Assembly: GCF_018127805.1 (NCBI RefSeq)
Contig: NZ_CP072334.1
Coordinates: forward strand, 62,001 to 126,000
Source: Prevotella sp. oral taxon 475
GTDB taxonomy: Bacteria > Bacteroidota > Bacteroidia > Bacteroidales > Bacteroidaceae
DNA length: 64,000 nucleotides
Reading direction: 5' to 3'
The position numbers were made by a program, and so were the translations under genes. Under the pieces are notes generated by a model. That model made no database searches and was not told where the DNA came from. It worked only from the letters and a program-made list of their open reading frames with translations. Shown piece after piece: positions 53,378 through 62,306 of this stretch (position 1 is its first letter; each line of letters begins with the position of its first letter).

Positions 53378-54238
53378 TTAACGGAATGAAGAGGTGGAAG
53401 GAGAGCTGTTGGTGGGCTTTTTCAGTCGGAAGGAGAGCTGGAACAGGGCAGGTGCGAAGATGAGCAGCGAGCAAAGAAGACCGAGATACATCCGTTTGTC
53501 ATCGCCATGGAAAAGATCGATGAGTCGGCCATCGGCCTGATGGGGTAGCAACTGATACATCACGTAGGCTACGGTGTTGTTGATCCAATGCAAAACGATG
53601 CCGGGCACGATGCTTCCCGTGCGATGATAAAACCAACCAAGCAGCAAACCCATGAGGAAAGCGTTCGAGCTTTGGGCCACATTGCCGTGAACCAATCCGA
53701 AAAGAAGGGCCGATACCACGATGGGAATCCATGGCATGCGCCCGTTGAAATAGCGTAACAACGAACGAAGAATGGCTCCGCGGAACACCATCTCTTCGGC
53801 GATGGGGGCCAGAATGCCCAAAGCCAGATAGCCCCAGCGGTTGGACATCATGCTTTTCAGCACCTCTTCCATCTCGATGGGCAGGGTAAGGTTCAGCTGT
53901 TCGTATATCCATTCGAGCGGAAGGATGGCTCCCAAGCCCAACAAAGCCACCCAAAGGAGAACTGCCCAAGGCCGACTGCGAAGGTAAACACGAGAAAAAG
54001 GCGACCATCTGCGCCATACAAACAAGGCGATGGTGAGCACATTGCCTATCGCACTGCCCCATACCAGCACGCTGCTACGGGCTGAAAGGAGAGGGTTACC
54101 GCCCCCTCCATGAACTGAAGCCTGGGGACTAACGGTGTTCAAGACGAACATCACGACGGGGGTAACAAGAATGGAGATAGCGATAAATACAACGAGATAC
54201 AGCAGTACGTTGAGAATGTCTTTGTTTTTAGCGTTCAT
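53378..54238 (-). CDS. CPBP family intramembrane metalloprotease
   Basis: 286 residues, about seven membrane helices. The CaaX protease/bacteriocin-processing (Abi) motifs are present: EExxxR in IAEEMVFRGAIL, FxxxH in LLFGLVHGNV, and HWINNTVAYV. It cleaves a membrane-embedded substrate; which one is unknown. It overlaps the end of ribF by 11 nt. Confidence 0.92.
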   Translation of the reverse strand: MNAKNKDILNVLLYLVVFIAISILVTPVVMFVLNTVSPQASVHGGGGNPLLSARSSVLVWGSAIGNVLTIALFVWRRWSPFSRVYLRSRPWAVLLWVALLGLGAILPLEWIYEQLNLTLPIEMEEVLKSMMSNRWGYLALGILAPIAEEMVFRGAILRSLLRYFNGRMPWIPIVVSALLFGLVHGNVAQSSNAFLMGLLLGWFYHRTGSIVPGIVLHWINNTVAYVMYQLLPHQADGRLIDLFHGDDKRMYLGLLCSLLIFAPALFQLSFRLKKPTNSSPSTSSFR

Positions 54239-55184
54239 GCCAAGTGCGGTTGTTAAGGATGAATAGGGTTCTTACTTTCCTCTTGTCGGCGGCTAACTGA
54301 ATTTGCAAGTCCCGAAGAGAGTCGAATTTCTCTTCGTCACGTATGCGATAGAAGAATGAAAGGCGCAGATGCCGATCGTAGAGGAGACCATTGAAATCGA
54401 GGATATGGGTTTCGATGGTGGTGGTTTGTCCGCCGAAAGTGGGGCGATGGCCGATGTTGGTCATACCCAGGAAAGAGTCTTCCAGGCCTTCTATTTCGAC
54501 GCGGGTGGCGTAAACGCCGTTCCGTGGCAACAGTTTTTGCGGATTTTCGAGCACTAGATTGGCCGTGGGGAAACCCAGTTTGCGCCCCTCCTGAAAGCCG
54601 GGAGCCACCGTTCCGCCAATCTTGTAGGCATACCCCAGGGCGCGATGAGCAGCCGAGACGTCGCCTTTTTCGAGCAGTCGACGGATGGAAGACGAACTGA
54701 TCGTCTCGCCATAGGGGACAAAACGTGGAGCTTCCGTTACGGCCATACCCAGTGAGAGGCCATATCGAAGATAGTCTGCAAAGCCCTCTTGGCGGTTGTG
54801 CCCAAAGCGATTGTCGTGACCGATCACCAGATCGGCCACGCCAAGTTGCCTTTTCAGTACCCGTTGCATAAATTGGTGGGCAGAGAGTTGCGCCATTTTC
54901 TCATTGAAATCCAGCAGAATGCAACGGTCGACACCCATCTGTTGCAACATCGCGAGCTTCTCTTCGGGTGTGGAAAGCAAGGCGGGGATAAAATGTTGCT
55001 GCACCACTTGCCGCGGATGTTGCTTGAAAGTAATCACCAAAGAGGGGAGATCCTTGCGGTAAGCTCGCTGTTGAACATATTGAATCAAAAAGCGATGGCC
55101 GCGGTGAACGCCATCGAAGAAGCCGATCGTAGCCACTGTGGGCACGTCGATAGGAGTGTCTTTTTTGAGTGTTAGGATTTCCAT
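54228..55184 (-). CDS. ribF: Bifunctional riboflavin kinase/FAD synthetase
   Basis: 318 residues. It makes FMN and then FAD. The N-terminal FAD synthetase nucleotidyltransferase domain begins with TIGFFDGVHRGHRFLI and has the SSSIRRLLEKGDV motif. The C-terminal kinase domain has KLGFPTANL and VYATRVEIEG. It starts 45 nt after the calcium ATPase stop and overlaps the CPBP gene. Confidence 0.96.
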   Translation of the reverse strand: MEILTLKKDTPIDVPTVATIGFFDGVHRGHRFLIQYVQQRAYRKDLPSLVITFKQHPRQVVQQHFIPALLSTPEEKLAMLQQMGVDRCILLDFNEKMAQLSAHQFMQRVLKRQLGVADLVIGHDNRFGHNRQEGFADYLRYGLSLGMAVTEAPRFVPYGETISSSSIRRLLEKGDVSAAHRALGYAYKIGGTVAPGFQEGRKLGFPTANLVLENPQKLLPRNGVYATRVEIEGLEDSFLGMTNIGHRPTFGGQTTTIETHILDFNGLLYDRHLRLSFFYRIRDEEKFDSLRDLQIQLAADKRKVRTLFILNNRTWHER

Positions 55185-55229
55185 CTACACCTTTTTATAG
55201 GGTTTGTCAATGCCATTCGTGAGGCGGGT

Positions 55230-57845
55230 TCAGGCTCTTCGTTTGAAAAGTCGCCACAGTTCGCCCGTCCACAACACCACCGAAGAGCCTGCCACAAGGC
55301 TCGTCCACTCGCCGAGTGAGAGGGGAGAGGTGCGGAACATTCTGCCGCCAAAGGTGACAATGAGCCACTGTCCACCAAGGATGAGCAGCAGGACGAAGAG
55401 CAATCCGCGGTCGGCATACAGTCGGCGGAAAGTGGAATGATGAGAGTTGAGCGTCTTTGCGTTGAAGAGATTCCAGAACTGAAGCATCACAAAGGCGGTG
55501 AAAAAGAGGGTGAGTTCGTGCACATCCACTCCTTTCGAAGCGTTGTTTTGGAAGAAAATCAGCATCGTAAAAAGCAGTACAAAAAACGTAATACCGCAAA
55601 ACACAATGCCACGGGCCATCGATGGCGAGATGATGGGCGCATTTTGAGGACGCGGACGCTCTGTCATCACTTCCCGAGACGGAGGCAACGAGGCTAAAGC
55701 AAGGGCCGCAAAGGTGTCCATAATCAGATTGACCCACAGAATTTGGGTAACGGTGAGGGGTATTTCTGTACCGATGACCGCACCGCCCAACACCAAAAGA
55801 AGGGCCGTGAGATTGACAATGAGCTGGAAAAAGAGAAACCGACGGATGTTGTTATACAGCGAACGACCCCACATCACGGCTCGTTCGATGGAACGGAAAG
55901 AGTCGTCGAGGAGGGTCATATCCGAGGCTTCTTTCGCCACACTCGTGCCTGAGCCCAACGAAAGGCCTACATGAGCGTGGTTGAGAGCGGGCGCATCGTT
56001 GGTTCCATCGCCCGTGACAGCCACCACTTCTCCTCGTTTTTGCAACAGATTGACGAGCCTTTGCTTGTCGGTGGGTCGCGCCCGGGACATCACCCGCAGC
56101 ACTTTCACCCGCTCATAGGCCTCTTCGTCGGTGAGAAGAGCGAAGTCGGGCCCGGTGATTTGTGCCTCTTGGGGAGTGGTTTCGTCCCAAATGCCAATCT
56201 GTCGGGCTATCTCTATGGCCGTGGCAGCAGTGTCTCCGGTCACCATCTTCACCTCGATGCCGGCATTGATACACTCTTTTACGGCCGCAGGAACATCGCT
56301 TCGGATGGGGTCGCTGATAGCGGTGACGGCCTGTAAACAGAGCGGATGGGTGGCGTTGAGGCGATTGAGGTCGGGAGTTTCGCCCTCGACCAGTTCTCGA
56401 TAGGCAAAGGCCAGCGTGCGCATAGCTCGGTCTTGATAGCTGAGAAGTAATCGATTGATTTGAGAAACACGCTCTTGCGGTAGGTTACAAAGGGCCATCA
56501 CCACTTCAGGAGCCCCTTTGACGAAGAGCCTCCGTTTGCCTTCGACCCGCGCAACAGTGGCCATGTATTTGCGTTCGGTGGAGAAAGGCAGTTGATTTTC
56601 AATCTTTTCCAGTCGCCGAAGGGTGTGATAGTCGGTACCATTGGCCTGCAACCACAGCAGTAAAGCCACCTCTGTAGGGTTTCCGATGCCTTTCAGGGAA
56701 GTCTCTTCATCGTCCGTTTGAGTTTCCAAATGGGCAGTTGTGTTGAGCGCAATGGCCTCTTTGAGCAAACTTTCGGCATCGAAACAGCGTAGTTCTTGCA
56801 CCTGCATGCAGTTCTGAGTCAGCGTTCCTGTCTTGTCAGTGCATATCACTGTGACGGCACCCATCGTCTCACAAGCGTGCAATTTGCGAACCAGGTTGTT
56901 GCTCTTCAGCATCCGTCGCATGTTCAATGCCAAGCTAAGGGTCACCGCCATGGGCAATCCTTCGGGTACAGTCATCACGATCAGCGTGACCGACATCATG
57001 AAATAGTTCAGCACACGCTCGATCATCTGCATGTAATGGGTGGTGTGCCACACTTCCTGCGTGAAGAGATCGTGCCCCAGGAAGACGATGAATGCCGAGA
57101 GAGCCACGCCGAATCCCACTTTGCTGATGAGCTTGGCCAGTCGGTCGAGCTGCTGATTGAGGGGCGTTTTCACGGCCGTTAGTTCGGTAGACTTGCTGGC
57201 AACCTTTCCAATTTCGGTGTTGTCGCCCACCGAAATGACACGAGCCAGGCCGCTTCCGCTCATCACCATGGTAGAACGGAGCACGATATTGGCGGGATAA
57301 GTTGCCTCTTCTGTGGCACGAGAGGGGTCGGCATGCTTGGTGATGATGGGCTCGCCGGTGAGCGAAGATTCGTCGATTTGCAGGTCGGCCGACTGCAATA
57401 GCTCTCCGTCGGCCGGTATCTCATCGCCTACTTCCAGTACCATCACATCGCCCACAACCACCTCGTGGCGTGGAATCTGCGTGGTTTCGCCCTCGCGTCG
57501 CACGGTTACGGCTTGTTCTTCACTCAAAGTGGTGAGCACGTTGAACTTCTTTGCAGCATCGCGTTCAAAGTAAAAGCCGATGGTTGTGGCCAAAATCACA
57601 GCCAGAAAGATGCCTAAAGTCTCGAGAAATTCGCCGTCGATGAAACAAAATACCAGTGACACGGCGGCGGCCACAAGTAGTATTTGAATGATGGGATCGC
57701 GATATTTGTCGATGTAAAGGGCCCAAAGCGACGCTCGTTTAGGTGGTGTGAGCATATTTTCTCCATATCGATGGCGTTGTTCTATCACCTCTTTGGCAGT
57801 GAGTCCGCTCGTGTTCAACTGTCCTGTTGCTGTTTCTATACTCAT
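55230..57845 (-). CDS. Calcium-transporting P-type ATPase (P2B/PMCA-like)
   Basis: 871 residues from the ATG at 57845; the -7 element at 57936-57943 overlaps the longer frame and excludes its start. All P-type landmarks are present: TGEP in LTGEPIITKH, PEGLPMAV in helix 4, the phosphorylated DKTGT in CTDKTGTLTQN, KGAPE, and TGDGTNDAPAL. NxxxTxxD-type residues in the C-terminal helices (LWVNLIMDTFAALALA) indicate calcium transport. It extrudes Ca2+ from the cytoplasm. Confidence 0.93.
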   Translation of the reverse strand: MSIETATGQLNTSGLTAKEVIEQRHRYGENMLTPPKRASLWALYIDKYRDPIIQILLVAAAVSLVFCFIDGEFLETLGIFLAVILATTIGFYFERDAAKKFNVLTTLSEEQAVTVRREGETTQIPRHEVVVGDVMVLEVGDEIPADGELLQSADLQIDESSLTGEPIITKHADPSRATEEATYPANIVLRSTMVMSGSGLARVISVGDNTEIGKVASKSTELTAVKTPLNQQLDRLAKLISKVGFGVALSAFIVFLGHDLFTQEVWHTTHYMQMIERVLNYFMMSVTLIVMTVPEGLPMAVTLSLALNMRRMLKSNNLVRKLHACETMGAVTVICTDKTGTLTQNCMQVQELRCFDAESLLKEAIALNTTAHLETQTDDEETSLKGIGNPTEVALLLWLQANGTDYHTLRRLEKIENQLPFSTERKYMATVARVEGKRRLFVKGAPEVVMALCNLPQERVSQINRLLLSYQDRAMRTLAFAYRELVEGETPDLNRLNATHPLCLQAVTAISDPIRSDVPAAVKECINAGIEVKMVTGDTAATAIEIARQIGIWDETTPQEAQITGPDFALLTDEEAYERVKVLRVMSRARPTDKQRLVNLLQKRGEVVAVTGDGTNDAPALNHAHVGLSLGSGTSVAKEASDMTLLDDSFRSIERAVMWGRSLYNNIRRFLFFQLIVNLTALLLVLGGAVIGTEIPLTVTQILWVNLIMDTFAALALASLPPSREVMTERPRPQNAPIISPSMARGIVFCGITFFVLLFTMLIFFQNNASKGVDVHELTLFFTAFVMLQFWNLFNAKTLNSHHSTFRRLYADRGLLFVLLLILGGQWLIVTFGGRMFRTSPLSLGEWTSLVAGSSVVLWTGELWRLFKRRA

Positions 57846-57935
57846 CGTTTCATCCCAGTTTTCTGAACGACAGATGACTTTCGTCCATTCCTGTTCTCCT
57901 TGTTCGCGTTTGGTGGACGTGCCATCTATCTGATG

Positions 57936-57943
57936 CAAAGGTA
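57936..57943 (-). promoter_or_regulatory. -7 element of calcium ATPase gene
   Basis: TACCTTTG on the minus strand. The -33 match is poor. Implied leader about 85 nt. Confidence 0.5.
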
Positions 57944-58070
57944 TATAAAACGTGTAGAAGTCTTCTTTCCGGCCTTTCAGATTTACGTCTTTTTATGGAA
58001 AAAAGATGTCAACGAGAGCAATGAGAACCAGCTCTCTAATTGCCGAGTGCAACCTATTTTATACAAAAAA

Positions 58071-58102
58071 TTTGTGTATTTACATCGAAAAGATTATCTT
58101 TG
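58071..58102 (+). promoter_or_regulatory. Promoter of tRNA-Met
   Basis: TTTG (58071-58074), 20 nt, TATCTTTG (58095-58102). Confidence 0.85.
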
Positions 58103-58134
58103 CACCCATCAAAATGCCTGCATTCAGGCATTTA

Positions 58135-58208
58135 GGGCTTTTAGCTCAGTTGGTTAGAGCAACAGACTCATAATCTGGAGGTCCTTGGTTCAAGCCCAAG
58201 ATGGCCCA
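58135..58208 (+). tRNA. tRNA-Met (CAT)
   Basis: A full cloverleaf: acceptor GGGCTTT/ATGGCCC with one mismatch, D-stem GCTC/GAGC, anticodon loop CTCATAA with anticodon CAT (58169-58171), T-stem CTTGG/CCAAG with loop TTCAAGC, discriminator A. CCA is not encoded. The acceptor begins with a G1-C72 pair, and the anticodon stem lacks the three G-C pairs of an initiator, so an elongator is likely. A tRNA-Ile with lysidine at the CAT anticodon is not fully excluded. Confidence 0.93.
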
Positions 58209-58213
58209 CAAAT

Positions 58214-58249
58214 AAAAAGAGCTTTACATCTTTTTGTAAGGCTCTTTTT
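58214..58249 (+). terminator. Terminator after tRNA-Met
   Basis: AAAAAGAGCTTTAC (58214-58227) pairs with GTAAGGCTCTTTTT (58236-58249) with one wobble, then TTTTTC. The stretch 58250-58448 contains only a 10-bp hairpin (58372-58395) that I can identify. Confidence 0.85.
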
Positions 58250-58448
58250 CTGTTGATGATCAGGCCTTTCTCTTTATTTTCTCTCTGAAAAGTCCTTTGG
58301 GGAGGCTTTTTAAGAAGGGCCGAAAGGGCGACAGACGGCAAAGCGTAGTGAAGAAGAACAGAAAGGAAAGCCTATTTTCTTTGAGAAGAAAATAGATTTT
58401 GGAGGAAGAAGAAGATCGGTTTGCGAGCAAATGCAGATCGATGAGCAC

Positions 58449-58988
58449 CTAAGTGATTGATCGTTTCAGCTGTTTGGCCAATTCCCAAATAACAATTCCT
58501 GCGGCAACCGATACGTTCAGCGAGTGCTTGGTGCCAAATTGCGGAATCTCAATACAGCCATCGCAGAGGTCGACCACGCTTTGTTGAACCCCCTTCACCT
58601 CGTTTCCCAGCACCACGGCATAGCGTTTTCCCGATTCTGTGCAGAAGTTTTGCAGCATTGTCGACCCTTCGGTTTGCTCCACGGCGTAAACCAATGCACC
58701 GCTCTCGCGCAACTGTTGCACGGCATCTTCGGTGTGTTCGAAGTGCAACCAAGCCACACTGTCTTCCGCTCCCAGTGCTGTTTTGTGTATTTCGGCACTG
58801 GGCGGCGTGGCCGTTATGCCGCAAAGATAGACGGCTTCGATGCAGAACGCATCGCAGGAACGGAACACCGAACCTACGTTATGCAACGATCGGACATTGT
58901 CTAACACAACGATGAGCGGCCGTTTCGGGGCCTCTTTAAATGCTTCTACCGACAGGCGACGCATTTCTATGGTGCGGAGCTTGCGCAT
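58449..58988 (-). CDS. SpoU/TrmH-family RNA 2'-O-methyltransferase
   Basis: 179 residues. The three SPOUT motifs are present: NVGSVFRSCDAFCIE, AVVLGNEVKGV and IEIPQFGTKHSLNVSVAAGI. It methylates a ribose in tRNA or rRNA using S-adenosylmethionine in a knotted active site. It lacks the N-terminal substrate-binding extension of larger TrmH/RlmB proteins. Exact target unknown. Confidence 0.93.
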   Translation of the reverse strand: MRKLRTIEMRRLSVEAFKEAPKRPLIVVLDNVRSLHNVGSVFRSCDAFCIEAVYLCGITATPPSAEIHKTALGAEDSVAWLHFEHTEDAVQQLRESGALVYAVEQTEGSTMLQNFCTESGKRYAVVLGNEVKGVQQSVVDLCDGCIEIPQFGTKHSLNVSVAAGIVIWELAKQLKRSIT

Positions 58989-59327
58989 GTTTCTTTGTTA
59001 ATGGAGGATGACGGATGAATCATCAGGCTCTTGAAGAGGGCTTTAGGGGTGGTGCGAGGATGGAGATGGACATGTAAAACAGGGCTGTTGGCTGTCGGGA
59101 TGGAAGAGAGCATGGGGCCAAGTATGGAATGCCGTTTTCTCATCTCTTAGCTTTTGGCTTGTGAAAGCTAAGAAAATGAAGTGCAAAAGCTAAGAAAACG
59201 CACGGTGAAAGCTAAGCTTTTGCAAACCATTTTCTAAGTTATTGGCTCACAGAGAAATAGGGCTCTGTCTGGGAAAGCTCTGCATGCTCTCCTTTTTCTC
59301 GTGCTGTTGTGTAGGGCAAGAGGGTGG
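58989..59327. other. 339-bp gap holding element I
   Basis: Contains 22-bp x 4 element I (59139-59260). No gene and no consensus promoter for the methyltransferase could be made out. Confidence 0.6.
59139..59260 (-). repeat. 22-bp x 4 intergenic element, copy I
   Basis: Cores are centred at 59148, 59170, 59192 and 59214. The leader on the right reads on the minus strand ACTTAGAAAATGGTTTGC then AAAAGC. Leader-first order: palindrome, CTTAG, CTTAG, CTAAG with AAGAGAT end. Confidence 0.9.
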
Positions 59328-59759
59328 TTAGGCCTGACTGTAAGCCACGGCATAGGCCTTGATTTGCTTCACCATCGAGAGTAAACCATTGGAACGGGTA
59401 GGTGAAAGATGATCTTTCAGACCGATGGCGTCGATGAAATGGAGATCGGTTTCGATGATTTCCTTCGGTGTATGTCCGCTAATGACCCGTATGAGCAGGG
59501 CGATGATGCCCTTGGTGATGAGTGCATCGCTGTCGGCACTGAACTCTAAGAGTCCGTCTCTTAGGTCGCATTGCAGCCACACTCGGCTTTGGCAACCCTC
59601 AATGAGGTTTTCTTCCACTTTATACTTGGCATCCAAGGGTGGAAGTTCGTTGCCCAGGTCGATGAGCATTTGGTATTTGTCCATCCAATCGTCGAACGCC
59701 GAGAACTCTTCTATCACCTCTTCTTGCAGCGAGAGGATGCTTTTTGGGGGTGTCGTCAT
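59328..59759 (-). CDS. SufE-family sulfur acceptor protein
   Basis: 143 residues. SufE accepts sulfur from the cysteine desulfurase SufS on a conserved Cys, here in LIEGCQSRVWLQC, and stimulates iron-sulfur cluster assembly. The C-terminal FIDAIGLKDHLSPTRSNGLLSMVKQIK segment is typical. The suf genes themselves are not in this window. It follows the U32 peptidase gene by 52 nt on the same strand. Confidence 0.94.
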   Translation of the reverse strand: MTTPPKSILSLQEEVIEEFSAFDDWMDKYQMLIDLGNELPPLDAKYKVEENLIEGCQSRVWLQCDLRDGLLEFSADSDALITKGIIALLIRVISGHTPKEIIETDLHFIDAIGLKDHLSPTRSNGLLSMVKQIKAYAVAYSQA

Positions 59760-59811
59760 TGTCTTTTTTGATGTGTTGTGTGTGTGGAATGTTGTTGAAA
59801 CGAGCCTGATG

Positions 59812-61056
59812 CTATGACTTGAGAATAAAGACCTTATCGTTGGGTCTTACCTTTTCGGGCACGGGAATAGACACCCGTGTGCCTTTCTCTGCGCGTTCTA
59901 CCGGCTGAAGCTCGTAGCGTATCTCCGTTGCGTTGAGGTATAGCACGCCCGTTGTTGGTCCGGTAATGAGCAAAGCGTCGCCAACGCTCACTTCGGAAGC
60001 CTCGACGGCGATCTCGGCAACGCCTAAACGCGAGAAATATTTGATGACTTTTCCGGCCAATACCTTCTTTTCGGTGGCCTTATTGCCATAGTTTTTGGTC
60101 CATTCGCCCATTGTTTGCCCTTGATAATAGCCGTCCCAGAAGCCGCGATTGAACACTTTGGCCAGTCGTTCGTCCCACTCTTGTTTTTTCTCCTCGGTGA
60201 AAGTGCCGTCTGAAACGCTCCGGATGGCCTCCTGATAGCAACGAACCACAGTGTAAACATACTCCGGTCCGCGGGCTCGCCCTTCGATTTTGAACACCCG
60301 AACGCCTGCTTCCATCATGCGATCGATGAAGCGAACGGTTTTCAAATCTTTGGGGCTCATGATGTATTTGTTGTCTATTTCGAGCTGATGTCCCGTCTCA
60401 TTGTCGGTCACAGTGTACGAACGACGACAGATTTGCACGCATTCTCCGCGGTTGGCAGAGCGATTAGCATCGTGCAAACTCATGTAACACTTCCCGCTTA
60501 CGGCCATGCACAGCGCGCCATGACAGAACATTTCGATGCGAATGGGCTGTCCGTTAGGTCCTGTAATGTGCTGTTTGTCTATCTCCCGGGCGATGTGTTG
60601 CACCTGCTCCATGTTGAGTTCGCGGGCCAGAACGGCCACGTCGGCAAACTGTGCATAGAACTTCAGGGCTTCGATGTTCGAGATGTTGAGCTGCGTAGAG
60701 AGATGAACCTCTACTCCCACCTGCCGGCAATACATCATCACTGCTACGTCGCTGGCAATCACCGCCGAGACTTGGGCCTCTTTGGCCGCATCGATGATGG
60801 TACGCATGGTGGCTAAATCGTTGTCGTAAATGACGGTATTCACCGTGAGATAGCTCTTCATGCCGTGTTGTTGGCAAGTGCGAGCGATGTCGTTGAGGTC
60901 TTCGAGAGTGAAATGATTGGCCGAATGGGAGCGCATATTCAACTGTCCGATACCAAAATAAACCGAGTCTGCTCCTGCTTGCACGGCTGCAACGAGGCTC
61001 TCTCGCGAACCAACGGGGGCCATGACCTCAAAATCTGCTGTCTTCTTCTCGTTCAT
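59812..61056 (-). CDS. U32 family peptidase-like protein
   Basis: 414 residues from the ATG at 61056, one codon inside a possible GTG start. The U32 signature is clear: EMFCHGALCMAVSGKCYMS and GECVQICRRSY contain the cysteines of the family. Characterised relatives (for example TrhP) hydroxylate tRNA wobble uridine rather than cut proteins, so a tRNA-modifying role is as likely as proteolysis. A -7 element (TAACTTTG on the minus strand, 61071-61064) abuts the start, implying almost no leader. Confidence 0.9.
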   Translation of the reverse strand: MNEKKTADFEVMAPVGSRESLVAAVQAGADSVYFGIGQLNMRSHSANHFTLEDLNDIARTCQQHGMKSYLTVNTVIYDNDLATMRTIIDAAKEAQVSAVIASDVAVMMYCRQVGVEVHLSTQLNISNIEALKFYAQFADVAVLARELNMEQVQHIAREIDKQHITGPNGQPIRIEMFCHGALCMAVSGKCYMSLHDANRSANRGECVQICRRSYTVTDNETGHQLEIDNKYIMSPKDLKTVRFIDRMMEAGVRVFKIEGRARGPEYVYTVVRCYQEAIRSVSDGTFTEEKKQEWDERLAKVFNRGFWDGYYQGQTMGEWTKNYGNKATEKKVLAGKVIKYFSRLGVAEIAVEASEVSVGDALLITGPTTGVLYLNATEIRYELQPVERAEKGTRVSIPVPEKVRPNDKVFILKS

Positions 61057-61060
61057 CACG

Positions 61061-61093
61061 TTGCAAAGTTACGAATTAAAAACATTATCTTTG
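61061..61093 (+). promoter_or_regulatory. Overlapping divergent promoters
   Basis: Plus strand: TTG (61061-61063), 22 nt, TATCTTTG (61086-61093). Minus strand: TAACTTTG (61071-61064). The 44-bp gap between the two starts can barely hold both, so the promoters overlap and probably exclude each other. Confidence 0.65.
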
Positions 61094-61100
61094 TCTGCCT

Positions 61101-62126
61101 ATGTACAGATTATTTGTAATGATGGCCGTGCTGACGCTTCTGTCAGGATGCGGCAAAAGGGAACCCAGGGCGGGCGAAAACCACCTGACGGTAGACGTGT
61201 TGCTTAAAACTACGCCGGTGAAAGACCAGGGACGGAGTGCGCTTTGCTGGGTGTATGCCATGTTGGCCACGATAGAAACGGAGCATTTGATGCGTGGCGA
61301 CTCGGTGAATCTTTCCGTTTCTTATGCTGCGCGCATGGCTTTGACCGATCGCGCGCGCACCTATTATCTTACGCGTGCAGCCCGTCCGCTTTCTCAAAGG
61401 GGAATGGCTTCAGAACTATTGCATACCATTCACACCCACGGACTGCTGGCTTACGATACCTACTCTGTGCCCCGGGCCGACGTATTCAACGTCTTGGGTC
61501 GCAGGATGCAGAACGTCTGCCGGTTGGCCATAGCCCAACGAGAGGGCCTTTCATGGCTCAACGCACGGCTCGACGACCTTGCCGACCGCTCGTTGGGCTT
61601 TCTTCCGCGCACGCAGTTTATGCTGGGTGCCGCCTATACGCCGCAAGAATTTGCTCGCAGCGTTTGCCGTCGAGACGAGTATCAGGCACTGACCAGCTTT
61701 TCGCACCACCCGTTCTACGAGCGGTTTGCACTCGAAGTGCCCGACAATTACCGTCAAGACACGTTTCTCAATCTGCCTATCGACTCGCTCACAAACCTTG
61801 TCGAGCGTTCTCTTCGCTCTGGTCATCCCGTGTGTTGGGAGGGAGATGTCAGCGAGCCGGGCTTCCTTTTCCATCGCGGTCGGGCTGTTATCGAGAACCG
61901 GGATGCCGCTGTTACGCAACAATGGCGGCAAGAAGAGTTTGAGACATTCCGCACAACCGACGACCATTGCATGGCCATCGTGGGCCTGGCGCACGACGAC
62001 AGCGGGCAGAAGTTCTTCATTTGCAAAAACTCTTGGGGCCCGAACAACCCTTATCAGGGCTTGATGTTTCTCTCTTTTGCCTATTTCAAACTCAAGACCA
62101 TTGCTGTTTGGGCAATTCATCATTGA
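61101..62126 (+). CDS. C1 (papain)-family cysteine peptidase lipoprotein
   Basis: 341 residues, lipobox LLSGC (Cys17). The papain catalytic set is in order: oxyanion Gln43 and Cys49 in VKDQGRSALCWVYAM, His289 in TDDHCMAIVG and Asn310 in CKNSWG. The papain CWAF motif is CWVYA here. There is no propeptide of papain length, which resembles the bleomycin-hydrolase (C1B) side of the family. Inferred to be anchored in the outer or inner membrane and to cut peptides outside the cytoplasm. The ATG lies 7 nt after the -7 element, so the message would be leaderless. Confidence 0.87.
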   Translation: MYRLFVMMAVLTLLSGCGKREPRAGENHLTVDVLLKTTPVKDQGRSALCWVYAMLATIETEHLMRGDSVNLSVSYAARMALTDRARTYYLTRAARPLSQRGMASELLHTIHTHGLLAYDTYSVPRADVFNVLGRRMQNVCRLAIAQREGLSWLNARLDDLADRSLGFLPRTQFMLGAAYTPQEFARSVCRRDEYQALTSFSHHPFYERFALEVPDNYRQDTFLNLPIDSLTNLVERSLRSGHPVCWEGDVSEPGFLFHRGRAVIENRDAAVTQQWRQEEFETFRTTDDHCMAIVGLAHDDSGQKFFICKNSWGPNNPYQGLMFLSFAYFKLKTIAVWAIHH

Positions 62127-62214
62127 TCATGGGGTGAATGGAGAATGAGCAATTCAGAGTTGGGAGGATTGCAAATTGGTAATGGATGGCTCGTTGCAGA
62201 GGGCCACTTTACTG

Positions 62215-62256
62215 AAAAGAGAACCGACAGCGTGCAGGCATGATCGGTTCTCTTTT
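62215..62256. terminator. Bidirectional terminator between C1 peptidase and hcp
   Basis: AAAAGAGAACCGA (62215-62227) pairs perfectly with TCGGTTCTCTTTT (62244-62256), loop 16 nt. It serves both converging genes. Confidence 0.88.
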
Positions 62257-62306
62257 CCTTTTTTATCTATCAAATGCGATCGAATCTAACGGTCGATCGT
62301 CCATTC

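Noticed and set aside
58260..58448. 62-residue minus-strand frame after the SpoU methyltransferase
   Set aside because: Low-complexity Ser/Phe/Lys composition, no start signal and no recognisable family.
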